Below, in pieces: positions 25,150 to 36,822 of a stretch of DNA of 64,000 bases. The stretch comes from Watersipora subatra (lineage: Eukaryota > Bryozoa > Gymnolaemata > Cheilostomatida > Watersiporidae): the NCBI RefSeq assembly GCF_963576615.1, contig NC_088708.1, forward strand, positions 5,146,001 to 5,210,000, written 5' to 3'. A program made the position numbers and the translations under genes. The notes beneath the pieces were generated by a model that saw only the letters and a list, made by a program, of their open reading frames with translations, did no database searches and was not told the origin of the DNA. Position 1 is the first letter of the stretch, and the number at the start of each line of letters is the position of its first letter.

Positions 25150-27488
25150 TGCTCAAGTAGCAGGAGCAAAGAGTTCAACAAAACATAATTTAATGAATTA
25201 CAAGGATATGCGACCTATCTTGGCTTATACTGAGTTTGGTCTTATCAGGTTGCTTTTTCTGAAAGGATAACCCGCGTCTACCTGGCCTTCTCTACCAAGT
25301 TCATTTCAAACTTTAGTCTTTCATGATAAAATCCTATCATACGCTATAACCAACACTAGATAGAGTACTCCCAATCACCTAAGGATAGGACTTATGCATA
25401 GTCTGTGAGTCAGTTTCTTTTAGCCTTGCTATCTTCAGCTTAAGTGAAGAGCTTGTGCATTCAAGGGTTGGACTATGAGGGTTAAAAACTAACATGAATA
25501 GCATAAATAGGTATGCATGACAATTGTTTAAAGCACATCAATTACATAATTACTGTTTCAGCTTATTCAGGTTCTTCAATAGCTTGGCTTTTAAATGAGC
25601 CATTGTTTGTCATGGTGAGACAGACATCGGTTGGTGTTTATGGGATTTCTCCAGAGGTCTACCGCAGAAATGTTTAATGGCGTAGGCTCGGAAACTGTGA
25701 CATCAAAATTTTTATATTTGGTGTTGTGTGATCTTACTTTCATATTTTTTTCTTTTTAATATTTAATTGCTAATTAGTTATTAATCAAGTTATTAATCAT
25801 TTCTGTATGGGACAAACAATGTCATCATATAAAACGATGTGATTATAATTACTATAAATATTTAAAATGAATGGAAGGATGAAAAAAGTAAACTCTAACA
25901 ATCACCCGAAATCTATTAACCCAGAACATGTGTTTGCATTGGTCGGGCGTTAGCACGATCCCTAGACATTGTTGATTATTTAGAACGCTAGTTTATTATT
26001 AGCGCTCTCTGGGTTTAAGAGCACCGATTATCACAGAAAAGCGCAGCCTCAATGGCAGCGAAAGGAATTGACGACCTAAGGCTAAATGATAATTATGATA
26101 TCAAATTGTGGGAACCACAATCAAGTGTTTTTTTATCGCAGGACATACTTTTGACACCCTGTTTTCCATAATTCTATTATTCTTTGTGTATTAAATATAG
26201 GCTCACTCAAAAGCCAAGACTCTGATGTACTGAAATATATGATAAAAGTATTTATGTAATTGATGTGCTTAAACAGAGCAAAGATTTGCGCTCATACACC
26301 CTTCCAACTGGATAACATTATTTAGACACCAGTGAAACAGCATAACCGCTCCATCTAGTACAAAGCTGTTTGCAGAAAATTATTCTATTCCATCAATCGG
26401 AGACTGGTTGGCTGCAACGTTTTTCACAATACTTTTAGCAAACTGCTTGATCAGTCTGAAACATGCTTCACAAAGATTAGCACCAAGCCATGTGTCATAA
26501 TGACTATGTAAAAAATGCAGCTTCATTTTTCCTATAACATCAAGGTAAAAGTTAACTAACCAGAAAATGAAAAAGTACTTTTGTACAACTTCCCCCCATG
26601 ACTTCACTTGAAATTTCACCTTGGCGATAAAGAAAAAGGGAACATCGCCACATTAAGATGAGCATTGGCAAGTTTGACAATGTGCAAATTTGAATAAAGT
26701 GAAGCATATCTATCAGGATATAAAACCTAAGATTTTAGAATTACAGCAAAAAAGACTAATAACCATGCCAACATTTTACAACTTGTAAAAATGATAAATC
26801 TGCCATAACATACACAAAATTCGTGTTGTTTCAGATCGAAAAGGCAGCAGACTTGTGCAACAACCAAAATATTAGCCAGTTTCAAAAATATTTCACGCTG
26901 TAGCACTGTAACAGATATAACAGCATGAGAAAGGCACATTAAAGTAATGGACATACTATAGAGAACTGCTCTCTCATTCCTTGTATCAGGTTTATTAGCA
27001 TTTATCAGGTGCAATAGTTGCAGTGCTATAGTTCAGCCAATCTGTAATATTTAGTACAAGGTCACCATGAAGTAAAGCAAATTGCTTATGCTCTTATCTG
27101 TAGTTTGGTACCATACGTTTCACAGCAACAACAGCTGGCAATTATACTATCTTGCTCAGTCTTTTTCCAGTCTATCCACCTCATACCTAAGTAAGCAGTG
27201 AGTCGGTTCTATAAATCCTAGCTCCAACGCTACTCAACTAGACTTGTGCAAAAACACTTGAACTATCGCGTCTCGGCTAACTTTGCTAATAAACCAGATG
27301 CATTGTTTACTACTCCCTACTTATTAACACCATCCCTATCTAGCTAGCAATAAGCCCAACTTGACCGCGACAGTACAGTGTACAGTCTGAATGTATAGAA
27401 TTTATGGGAGAAATCCTCTTCCGTTTTTCTAGCTATATACCCGGAAGAATCTATTTAGATACCAGATACTCATGAAGAGCACAGTGGA
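25150..27488. other. intergenic, nothing convincing
   Basis: AT-rich. Short open frames at 26041-26190 (+), 26380-26619 (-) and 26727-27014 (-) show no family motif and no splice support. The missing 5' exons of the minus-strand gene could lie here. Confidence 0.4.
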
Positions 27489-27693
27489 AACACATGCATA
27501 CCTGCCAACTCTCACGCATTGGGCGTGAGACTCACGCAATCACCCCAAAGAAAAAATGAAAATGCGTGAGAATTGCGTGAGATTTTTGCCCCAATTTCCA
27601 AAATTTTATATATGCTATCATTGATACATCAATTGCCCCAAAATTAAATCGCACGCATTGCCCCACGCTTGGGTTGGCAGGTCTGAACACATG
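27489..27693. mobile_element. hAT-type MITE, copy 1, with 8-bp TSD
   Basis: Element 27497-27685, from CATACCTGCCAACTC to GTTGGCAGGTCTG, flanked by AACACATG on both sides (27489-27496 and 27686-27693). Inverted ACCTGCCAAC termini and an 8-bp duplication point to the hAT superfamily. It is 189 bases long and non-coding. Copies 2 and 3 lie at 34266-35479 (interrupted) and 36639-36814. Confidence 0.92.
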
Positions 27694-28091
27694 TTACAAA
27701 AAATACACAAGTACATACATAAATGTTGTAATGTAAAACATGTTAGTGTGGCCTATGTTTTATTGCATTACTTTTCCCCGAGTAGAATACAAATCAGAAG
27801 GGCACCATGCTGTTTGTCGCTCTCTCAATCCCAATCGTGTTTCCACTTTCTAGCTTGCACTTCATTATCAGCGATTATGATTAGATGATACAACACAGTT
27901 TTATGAGTTATCCAGTTTGATCGGTCTGTATTTCAGTAAGTTATCTTAACTATTCACACATAATCAAAAAAGTTAGCGTTGTTAGATTAAATTTTATTTA
28001 TTTTATTATACATGTAATTGTCTACATTTGAATCGACCTCTGTAGTCCGAGTATCTAAACATCAGAGCAGCGGTATACGTTTCGGTAATAA

Positions 28092-28160
28092 AGTGCACCC
28101 AGTGTAGTATAGTTTCACAAAAACTATGTGAAACTATACGGCTCTGAGTGCACCCATGTC
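28092..28160. repeat. hairpin with 13-bp arms flanked by GTGCACCC
   Basis: GTATAGTTTCACA and TGTGAAACTATAC are separated by seven bases; AGTGCACCC or GAGTGCACCC lies outside. The arm sequence matches the terminus of the repeats at 51989-53278. Confidence 0.8.
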
Positions 28161-28189
28161 GATGTGTATAATTTGATCTCTCATCCTTT

Positions 28190-28508
28190 CTTCAAACTAC
28201 ATGTTATCAAAGACTGGTGCGCCATTTGCCAGTGAATATGTTATATTTTTTATTTTCCTTCTGAATTGCCTCTTCATTCATTTCTTTCTAATGCTTTTTT
28301 AGAAATTTTCATCAATTTTAACTTTTATCATTTTCTTACTCACTAATACTTACTCACTATTACTCTGAAATATACTTACAATGTGTCTAAAAAGAATTAC
28401 AAAGAAGTGAATGATTAGGCACTGCGGAAGAAAAATAGAGAATATAAACGTTTCACTGGCAAATCGCAAATGTCAGATGCGCAGCGGTCTTTGATATGTA
28501 GCTTGCGT
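28190..28508. mobile_element. probable MITE with about 55-bp imperfect inverted ends
   Basis: The left part (TATCAAAGACTGGTGCGCC...TTTGCCAGTGAA) and right part (TTCACTGGCAAAT...GCAGCGGTCTTTGATATG) are inverted, imperfect copies about 200 bases apart. The inside is non-coding. No target duplication was found. Confidence 0.5.
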
Positions 28509-29299
28509 TTTTTTTTCTATAGTTGATCATTTGTAATTTCTTAAATTCGAACGATGCAGGCAATAAAACTGTAATACACGAACGTGCCTCTACAAAATGT
28601 GCATTCCTCACATTTGCGCCAAAACTATAAGCTGGTCTTCAGCTATGTAATAAGTGTGCGGTACAGACTGTTATGGGTTGTATCGCATTTTGCACGGAAT
28701 TCATACACAGGGCTAGGTTGGCATCAATATTTAGAATTTATCTATATAAATGAAGCTATTAATAATATTTAAGTTTACTTTTCGTCTGCTGGTTTCTCTT
28801 GTTTTTGTCACTTTCGGGTTGGTTTTCGTTGCTCTTTCGAACGTATACGTACCAAGTACTTCTACAGATCAAATTTAGAATACCAGTGATCATACTTGTG
28901 TTGCGTATTCTACATAGTTGTCAGTACTTATAGCTTTTTTGTTTTAGCAGATTAACAAGCTCTATTCTACACGAATAGAATATCATTGTTTTCTATATGC
29001 TTAAACATGTTTTAGTTGCAGGAAGTGAGTGTTTCATAGAGTTTGTTAACTTTGAAGAATAACTTTTTTCATTTTAATGATCTTTGGGCAATGCTCATCT
29101 TAAAACTGAGATCATTCTAAATAGACGGTTCAAGCGAGTTGGTAATAATATAAATGCAGCATAGCTCAAATACCATTACCAATAATTTTTAGAGCAGTTT
29201 TGTGAACAGTTCTGTAAATTGTATTTCTTCAGTATGTACTCTTTGTATATGGCGTTTTATCATTATGCAGACTAACATGCAGTATATTTTTTAGGTTGA

Positions 29300-31471
29300 A
29301 TGGCTAAATTTAAAGACTTCCGACCTATAGACGATAAACCAGAGGAAGAAATTGCACTTGATATATTTGGTATGTTTAACCTTGACTTCAAAAATGTCCT
29401 TGTTATATTAATGACTGTTACAAGAAAAAACATTTAAAAAATAATGCTTTTGAAAATTTTCAAGATCTAAACCTATCGGTATGTTTAAAACATTTACACA
29501 ATGTTAGGGTGGTCAATGATATATACAGCCCCCAGTGTGGGGCTGTATATCATTGGTGTGGTATATGCAAAGCATGCTTCATTCGAGGGTATGCTGGCAG
29601 TTTCCAATTTATCTTTGTTTGTTGAAACAAATGCAATACGTAAATACTAGTGTAATTTAGCAAAGATTAAATTTGGTTTAATTGATGCACGTAGTATTAT
29701 TTGCCCAGTATCACCTATGCACTTGTATGTATGAACCAACATAGGTAGGTCAAGATCATGCTACCTATGCATGATCTTTAACAATAATTAATAATCTTAA
29801 AAGCATAATTTTTAATTTTAATCTGTACAGATATCATAAAGGACATTAGGGATCCAGAGAAAGCTGCAACATTGGAAGAGTTGAATGTTTTAACAGAGGA
29901 CAGCGTTTCTGTCAAAAAGCTTTCTGATACATACCTTCAAACCACAGGTAATTTTCGTATGTAAAGGGGTAATAGAATTTTGCGTGAGGTTATGTTTATC
30001 ATATCAAGCTTTTGGCAAGGTTGGAGTTCAATTAGCCAAGAGTAGAAGTCATATCTTATATTATATTTGAATTTTCAGGTAGAGGTGCTGGTCAAATCAT
30101 CTACAAATTTTTATTTAAATTAGACCAATGCAGTTAAAGGGCCTTTTGCAGCACTTTTTGAATCTATTTTTAGCATTGATATGAAATGGATATCTTGTGG
30201 TTTCATTCAGAAAAGGTCCCGAGTTTTGGTTTTGTAGGTTTCATCACATGCGAACCTCACCAATTTAGCTTCCTATTAATTGCTAACTGTGGTATCTGTC
30301 ACTTGAAAATACATGCTCTTAAACTTATTAATGTCTTGCCGTACAAATATATATATATATACATGCATATATATAAGTGACTGTTATAAAAAAATTTCTG
30401 ATAACAATTCTGGTCCCTATTACAGTTACATTCACTCCTACAGTGCCGCACTGCAGTCTAGCAACACAAATAGGTCTGTGCATCAGGGAAAAGTTAAAGA
30501 GGACGCTGCCATATAGGGCAAAGATTAATATCTTGATAAAGCAGGGAACTCATTCGACTGAGGAAGAGGGTAACAACTACTTAGCATGTCTCATGGTATC
30601 ATGAAAGTTTAAAGTTTGGCCACCTCAATCATCGCCGCTGGTCTACAGTTCCAGATAGATAGTAGGCGTGATACCAACATGGTTTCAGGTCTTTTTTGTA
30701 GTCTGAAGGGTTGTGGCATATTGACTAACTATTTTTCATGCTTTAAAGTGACACTTGCAATTACATTACATTCTTGTCAACTTGTACTATACCATTTCAT
30801 TTATGTCTTTTCATTATTAAAGAAAAGTGCTCTGGTTAATTGGCTGTGATAGATACAAACACAACTATGATTTCTCCAGTTCATTATGCTTGATGCATGA
30901 GCATTTTGAAGGCACTTGAGCTGGATGGCTGTACCATTTGAATCCTCTGGAAAAATTGCACAAAAGTGAGCATGAAATTCATTTTGTGTCCATCAGTAAT
31001 TAGCAATGGGCAAGTTACCCTTAGTAATAGCCAATAGCAATTACAGGGTATTACTCGGTATATTAGTTTGCGAAAATCTCACTCTTTGTGAAATCACAAA
31101 CTAAAGTGTCATTTCACAGCGGCTCGCGACAAATTGTGCAGATGGATTGCAGACAATTATAGACACAGTTGATGAAACTTGCCTTGTGATTCTCATAATA
31201 ATTCACATAACATAACTAAAAAGTCAGCAACAAACTGTCAGTTACCAGTGCTTTTCTATCTACAAAACTTGATGCCCTCTGTTAAAACGCATAAATTTGT
31301 TCAGTATCTACTAGTAAACCATATTTGTGTCTTTTATATCTTTTATCCTCCAGTAAAGCATGTTACATTGTTGCAGTAAACAAGCAGATCAATGACAAGG
31401 AAAGGGTTGCAGCAGCCCTAGAAAACGCAAGTCTTCTCGGGTTAGTCAATGACTGCATCGAAGAGAAGTAA
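29300..31471 (+). CDS. CIAO2A: CIAO2A / FAM96A, cytosolic iron-sulfur assembly factor
   Basis: Four exons: 29300-29369, 29831-29947, 30426-30569 and 31377-31471, giving 141 residues with every junction in phase. The family (MIP18/FAM96) works in the cytosolic iron-sulfur targeting complex; CIAO2A with CIAO1 is linked to maturing IRP1. The conserved run is all visible: [33 protein letters not shown] with its conserved cysteine, GTHSTEEE, and [23 protein letters not shown] and [10 protein letters not shown] favour CIAO2A over CIAO2B. The protein is about 20 residues shorter than human CIAO2A because it lacks that N-terminal extension. An acceptor (TTTTTTAG) lies six bases before the ATG, so a 5' UTR exon is expected upstream. 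It converges with TRIAP1, the stops being about 245 bases apart. Confidence 0.95.
29513..29556. repeat. long hairpin in CIAO2A intron 1
   Basis: CAATGATATATACAGCCCC and its near-perfect reverse complement surround a GTG-centred loop. The same hairpin and some flanking bases recur at 50183-50225. Confidence 0.85.
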
Positions 31472-31641
31472 TGAATAGTGAGGGAAAGCCGAAGCCTGCA
31501 ATGGCTACAACTTGTTGCTCAGCCTTTATTGATCAAACTTTAGATCAACTAGCTACATCCGCAGAGCTTAGTCTTGAATTCAAATTCATAATAAGTATCT
31601 ACACTTGTGTAGCGACTTGAGAGAAAAAATTTTCATAGCAT

Positions 31642-31647
31642 TTTATT
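31642..31647 (-). terminator. polyadenylation signal for TRIAP1
   Basis: AATAAA on the minus strand, about 70 bases beyond the TRIAP1 stop. Confidence 0.6.
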
Positions 31648-31716
31648 TGTTTATATACATATTATATTGGCGAATCTGTTGTTACAAAAGATATTACTAT
31701 AAATACAGAAGTGGAA

Positions 31717-31959
31717 TTATTGAGTTTTAGTAGAGCTGGTCTGAGACATATCATTTTGGGTGTTCATCACTTTTTTGTAGGCTTCACTGATATCAATCCC
31801 TTGCTGCCCAAGTGCCTTGTGCACACATTGTTTATACTCTTGAAGCAGTGAGTGGCATGCGTCACTTTTTTTCCCCTGTAGGTAATCTCCAAACCATTTG
31901 TTAAAACATTCGTCATACTTGACCTTGAGATCCTTGCAATCAGGCCCAATGCTTTCCAT
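31717..31959 (-). CDS. TRIAP1: TRIAP1 / Mdm35-like mitochondrial twin CX9C protein
   Basis: A single-exon gene of 80 residues, the usual length for the family. It has two CX9C motifs, C8-C18 (KDLKVKYDE between) and C35-C45 (HSLLQEYKQ between), and the family phrase DECFNKWF between them. TRIAP1 (yeast Mdm35) is imported to the intermembrane space, folded by the Mia40 relay, and binds PRELI/Ups proteins to move phosphatidic acid and related lipids. The start at 31959 fits the spacing from the first residue to C8 seen in human TRIAP1. The tail after the second motif is polar and poorly conserved, as in other animals. No intron breaks the frame. Confidence 0.95.
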   Translation of the reverse strand: MESIGPDCKDLKVKYDECFNKWFGDYLQGKKSDACHSLLQEYKQCVHKALGQQGIDISEAYKKVMNTQNDMSQTSSTKTQ

Positions 31960-31999
31960 ATGCCCAGCCAGACGTATCAGCTAAAGTAGAATAAAACGC

Positions 32000-33920
32000 G
32001 CTAGACTTCGCAAAGACCTCATTCAGAGCGACAACAAACACAGCTTAATGGGTGACAAATCATGGTGAGTCATTGCAGTGATTGTTGTGATACTTAAATG
32101 CTGACAGCATATAGTTAATTAGTAAATAGTGCAGGAAATTATATTGATTCTGCATCATTAGTAAGTGCTGAAGGAAGGAAGCAATTATTAAAACTCAGCA
32201 TTGTTCGGTAATTAAAGAACTTGATGCTTCCCTATAAGGTAAGATTTGTAATGAGTTAAAAGTCTGAAGTATTAATTAATTATATTTAATTAAAATTAAT
32301 TATATATAATTAAAATTAATTATGTATACCACTAATCAGTTTTTAATTTTTGACCAATACGATAACCAATAAATTGTCATCAAACATGGACTAGATACGA
32401 GTAAATCTAAGATGTGAGTTTGGACATTGTGCGTATAAAAATTGAAGCTATGTAACTAAAACTAAAATTTTACAATAGTTCAGTGCTGTAGGAGCTAAAC
32501 TATAGTTTTTTATGCGTAAATTTGTTTCAGTAAATAGAATAATCGTGCTTGGATAATTATTATGTATTGCTGATTATGTTTTAGTAACATTACAACAAAA
32601 ACAATTGGTATGAGCACAGCTTGATGCTGTAATAATATCTTGGTACTTGCCTAGCTTAGTTTCCCTTGCTGATTTTAACCAAGTTCTAAACTTTCGCTTT
32701 TTATTTTATCTTGAGAAGTTGTGTAGTGAACCATATACATTTTTAGGTAATAGCTGACCAATAAGTTCATGCTTATGAAATACTCTTAAGATGAGAAAAT
32801 AAACTGGATGTGCCAGCCTGACAACAAAAGGTTTTGGTATGGTAATGTCATTGTAGTGTAAAAACCATTGTGTATGCTTGATATGCCACTAGATGTCACT
32901 AAAGCTGCTACAGTGATCTAAAATGACAACTTTTAAGACGATAATGAGTACATGGTAAGTATGATTAGATTTCCAATGAATTGATAAAAAGTGGCCTTAT
33001 TTGTCGTCTTCAACCAAAAAATTTTTATAATCAAATTCAATTAAATTTTTTAAATCAAGCATCGCTGATTGCCATACCTATCAAATAAACAAATTTTGCG
33101 ATGATGGCCATATGGCTGAAGAAAACTGGAGGTAAGATCACGCGAAGCAGCAAATACGAGTAAAATCTTGTGTTCTGGGCACTTTTTTTCTATCACCCCC
33201 ATGATAATCATTGCATAATTTGATTAGGTTTTTTTAACTCTGCTTTTCAAATAATGTTTTATTTTAAACTGGTAAATGCTGGGGCAAAAGGTTTGTGATC
33301 AAATAAGGCAGCTTAAATTAACTCCTCACTTCTTAGCTTGATTAAACATAATTCACTTCCAGATCTGCTGTAAAATGAGTAATCAAACATTTGCAACTAC
33401 ACTACTGGTTTTTATTGCTAATGCTAATAAACAATACTACCCGAAAATTACGCAAGTTCACTGCTTGCTCAATGAGTGGTTTAACAGCTAAACATATAAC
33501 ATGAAAATACTCCATCCAATGAAAGCCTATTGTCTAACATTTAGTAACTATGCTCTCAGCATTGTGATGTTGAACGTTGTTGGAGAGTGATTTTGGGGTT
33601 CCATTCAGTACAAGCATACAAATACTAAAATTAGTGAAGGTTAAAGAAAGTTAGCAGTTATATACAAAGGTGCAACTTCCCTTCAATTTGGCTTATGTTT
33701 TTAATTTTGCAATTCAGATTTTTCAGCCAGGTGTCTGCTTCCAGAAAAATAGCTTTGACAAAATATGGTATTTCTCACTACACTGGGCCTTATTGCCCTA
33801 AGATTGCTACTCAAACTTAATACAGTAATCACTAATTTTACCTTAGAAGTGCTATATAGCTGGGCTAACTTTTACTTATGTTAAATATCATAATTTAATC
33901 ATTAGCACAAGTACATGGAA
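32000..33920. other. intergenic, no supported gene
   Basis: AT-rich, with repeated TTAATTAATTATA around 32270-32325. Three ATG-plus-donor pieces on the plus strand (32048, 32928, 33113) could be first exons but no continuation was found. Confidence 0.4.
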
Positions 33921-34257
33921 ATATGGCGCCTTACAGTGCCTCGCGTTGCGCGTTCACAACTCGAGTTGCCGTGTTGTCCAACTCGAGTTGTCGAATTGTA
34001 CAACTCGGCCTGGGTTTATGATTAACTCGAGTTGTGTTATACGCAAAACTAACACAGGTTTGTAAAAAAGCAGTGAGTAATTGGGGTGTCTCATTTACAG
34101 AACATTTACAGAAATTTAATAATAATAGTTTAAATATATACACATTTAAATTATATACATGTATTTATTGGCGATATTTGCGCATATTTATTTTTATAAA
34201 TATAACGAGACAAAAACAATTGTAGAATGTAAAACGCAAACTAAAAACAATCTATGA

Positions 34258-35487
34258 GGGAGGTACATACCTGCCAACTCTCACGCATTGGGCGTGAGAC
34301 TCACGCAATCACCCCAAAGAAAAAATGAAAATGCGTGAGATTTTTGCCCCAATTTCCACAATTTTATATATATAGTCAAGTGGGGTAAGTGCACCAATGG
34401 GGCAAGTGCACCAGCTGATGATATTTTATCAGCCAATCCCTGCATAGCTGTCTATGAGTTGCAGGACTATTACCCATGATCCTCCACAGGAAGCTATAGT
34501 CCCTGCATTCTGGATTTCAAAGTTTTTGTGAAGTGAGCAACAAAAACGTAAATGCGCTATTTAAGTAGTTGGCTTTAAATTTAGAGCTGTTCACTGATAA
34601 TTTTATAACTTTCATTTTAGTGGATATTTGTTTTGGCTAACTATTGAGTGCAACTGGTGTCTGTCCATAGAATACTTTTTTTCTTGTTTTAATCCAAACA
34701 AATAATTTTGTATTATTTTAACTGGGGTGGTGCACTTGCCCCTGATAATTTTAGAGACAGGGGCAAGTGCACCTATGTAGTACACATTAACATTAACCTA
34801 TGTGCACCTTAATATATAACAAGGGCAGGGCAAGTGCACCACCCAGCAAACATGTAGTTCTCCATCAAAAGAGACAGTTCAATCTCATTTTAAGTTCTCC
34901 AATCTCTATAGTCTTTTTTGTTATACTTTTGAGTTAGTCTATGTCAAATTTGTGGTTCACTTGAGTAAAGCTGGTCACTTGCATGGCAATGGTGTAGAAT
35001 TGCTAATTTTTAAAATTTTAATGTTCAATACGATCAACATTTCAGTGGTGCGGTACGAGCTCAAAAAAACTTTTTTCATCTCTATCGAATTTTATATAAT
35101 TTCAATATCAGCAATTTGGTGCATTTGCCTCTGTTTATCAACCAATGCATAACAATGGCAAAGAAGGCTAGGTGGTGCGCTTACCCCTGTATATGGGGTA
35201 AATGCACCACCTAGACACACATTTTTAGCGCTTCATATAAAGCAATGATATTTAATTAACAGTCTTTTAGTGCTGATATTCTTGCTCAGAACATTCTGGA
35301 GTTTCACAACGACAAATATTAGACTAAAATATTTAGTTAAAGCAAAGCAGTAAGACTGCGAAATTGAATTACCCTTTTTTGATGGTGTACTTACCCCACT
35401 TGACCCTACTATCATTGATACATCAATTGCTCCAAAACCAAATCTCACGCATTGCCCCACTCTTGGGTTGGCAGGTCTGGGGAGGTA
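34258..35487. mobile_element. hAT-type MITE, copy 2, itself interrupted
   Basis: Element 34266-35479 with the same ends as copy 1. GGGAGGTA is duplicated on both sides (34258-34265 and 35480-35487). It is split after ATTTTATATA by the element at 34375-35406; removal restores the sequence of copies 1 and 3. Confidence 0.95.
34375..35406. mobile_element. innermost TIR element, GTCAAGTGGGGTAAG ends, TA target
   Basis: Left GTCAAGTGGGGTAAGTGCAC and right GTGTACTTACCCCACTTGAC are inverted copies. TA flanks both sides. The interior repeats the phrase GGGGCAAGTGCACC or its complement several times (near 34400, 34725, 34760, 34825, 35175). It has no recognisable transposase. Confidence 0.9.
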
Positions 35488-35654
35488 AGCCACTTCTTTT
35501 TCAAATGAAAAAAGAGTTATCTTTCTAGAACCTGACAAAAAACTGAATGAACACCGAAAATGAACATAGAAATTATTTCAACGGCGTTTAATGATGCACC
35601 AAAATAAATTCCATATATAGAAAATATAGCTAGAAAAAATGAAATTATGAGATG

Positions 35655-35860
35655 TTCTCAAGCCGAGTTGTTGAACTCGAGTTGCTGTTAAAAGAACTCG
35701 GCCTGGATTTTTGATGAACTCGAGTTGTGTAACTCGAGTTATTTTTACAAACTCGAGTTGGTAAATATAACTCCAGTTGTACAACTCGAGTTGTGCAACT
35801 CGAGTTGTACAACTCGAGTTGTGCAACTCCAGTTGTACAACTCGAGTTGCAAACTCGGCG
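35655..35860. repeat. array of CAACTCGAGTTG palindromes
   Basis: Around a dozen 12-bp self-complementary units, often spaced by TACA or TGCA, with a few CTCCAG variants. Further units lie at 33955-34035 and 36025-36075 near the element ends. Confidence 0.9.
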
Positions 35861-36630
35861 CAGTATAATTCGCTATTAGCTCTAGTTTTACAGTACATAC
35901 ATAGTTTAATTTCTAGCAGCTAACGGGTGCCTATTGATTTACCATTGTTAATATAACCAGATCTCCGGTTATGCTACCGTAATACCAGTGTATTGCACCT
36001 TACTTTTGAAAAGTCGCGATGCGTGTTCACAACTCGAGTTGTGCAACTCGAGTTGTACAACTCGAGTTGTGGACGCGCAACGCGAGGCATTGTAAGGCGC
36101 CATATGGAAACATATTCCTCCATGATTTGAGTTAAATCTCAAGTCCTGGTATTCGTTTTCAAGCTGGTTTTCAAATTACTTTCACATTTGCCCAAATCAA
36201 AATTAACTAAAATCACTACAAAAAATATTGGTTTTAATAGATGAGTACATGTATTTACGTGTGATTTTTTCAATGATCTGGTGAAAGATGCCCTTTGGTC
36301 TTTTTAACACCATAACCGATGCAACAATCTAAAGCCTTGTTCGCATGTATAATAGCTAGCATTTTTGTATATCTAAGCAGCCATCCGTGCAAATGTATAA
36401 AAAATGGTTGTGTGATGGAATTCAGTGTTTTTAAGTCATTTGCTAGATAATTATAAGCTTGTTTAAATTTGGTTTGTAAAATAAAGATGTCATTTAAATA
36501 CAGGTCTGCGGTAAGTAATTTCGGATCCAGGTAAATGTTCAAAGAATGTGCACACTGACAGATTTGAAAGCAATAAACCAACTAATGTATATGTAGTTAT
36601 AAGCCCAAGCTGCATATTTGCAAACCGTCA

Positions 36631-36822
36631 GGGACGTGCATACCTGCCAACTCTCACGCATTGGGCGTGAGACTCACGCAATCACCCCAAAGAAAAAATG
36701 GAAATGCGTGAGATTTTTGCGCCAATTTCCACAATTTTATATACTATCATTGATACATCAATTGCCCCAAAACCAAATCTCACGCATTGCCCCACTCTTG
36801 GGTTGGCAGGTCTGGGGACGTG
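36631..36822. mobile_element. hAT-type MITE, copy 3, with 8-bp TSD
   Basis: Element 36639-36814, flanked by GGGACGTG on both sides. It is uninterrupted and provides the empty-site reference for copy 2. Confidence 0.95.

Larger units (their letters stand above)
33916..36110. mobile_element. TIR element with CTCGAG palindromes, outer layer of a three-deep nest
   Basis: Element 33921-36105. Both ends start ATATGGCGCCTTACA and continue inverted for more than 40 bases (GCCTCGCGTTGCGCGT, then CAACTCGAGTTG). TGGAA or GGAA adjoins both ends as a possible short duplication. Sub-terminal DNA is full of CAACTCGAGTTG units. No transposase motif is visible. Inside it at 34266-35479 sits a hAT MITE, which itself holds a third element. 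Without these, the outer element is about 0.97 kb. Confidence 0.85.

Noticed and set aside
26041-26190. Plus-strand open frame starting MAAKGIDDLRLNDNYD
   Set aside because: Only 47 codons, no family match and no clear splice sites.
29300-31959. CIAO2A and TRIAP1 as a functional pair or operon
   Set aside because: They are convergent, on opposite strands, and act in different compartments; adjacency alone gives no support for joint function.
32048-33135. ATG segments followed by good splice donors at 32048, 32928 and 33113 (+)
   Set aside because: No downstream exon with matching phase was found; short ATG-plus-GT patterns are common by chance in this DNA.
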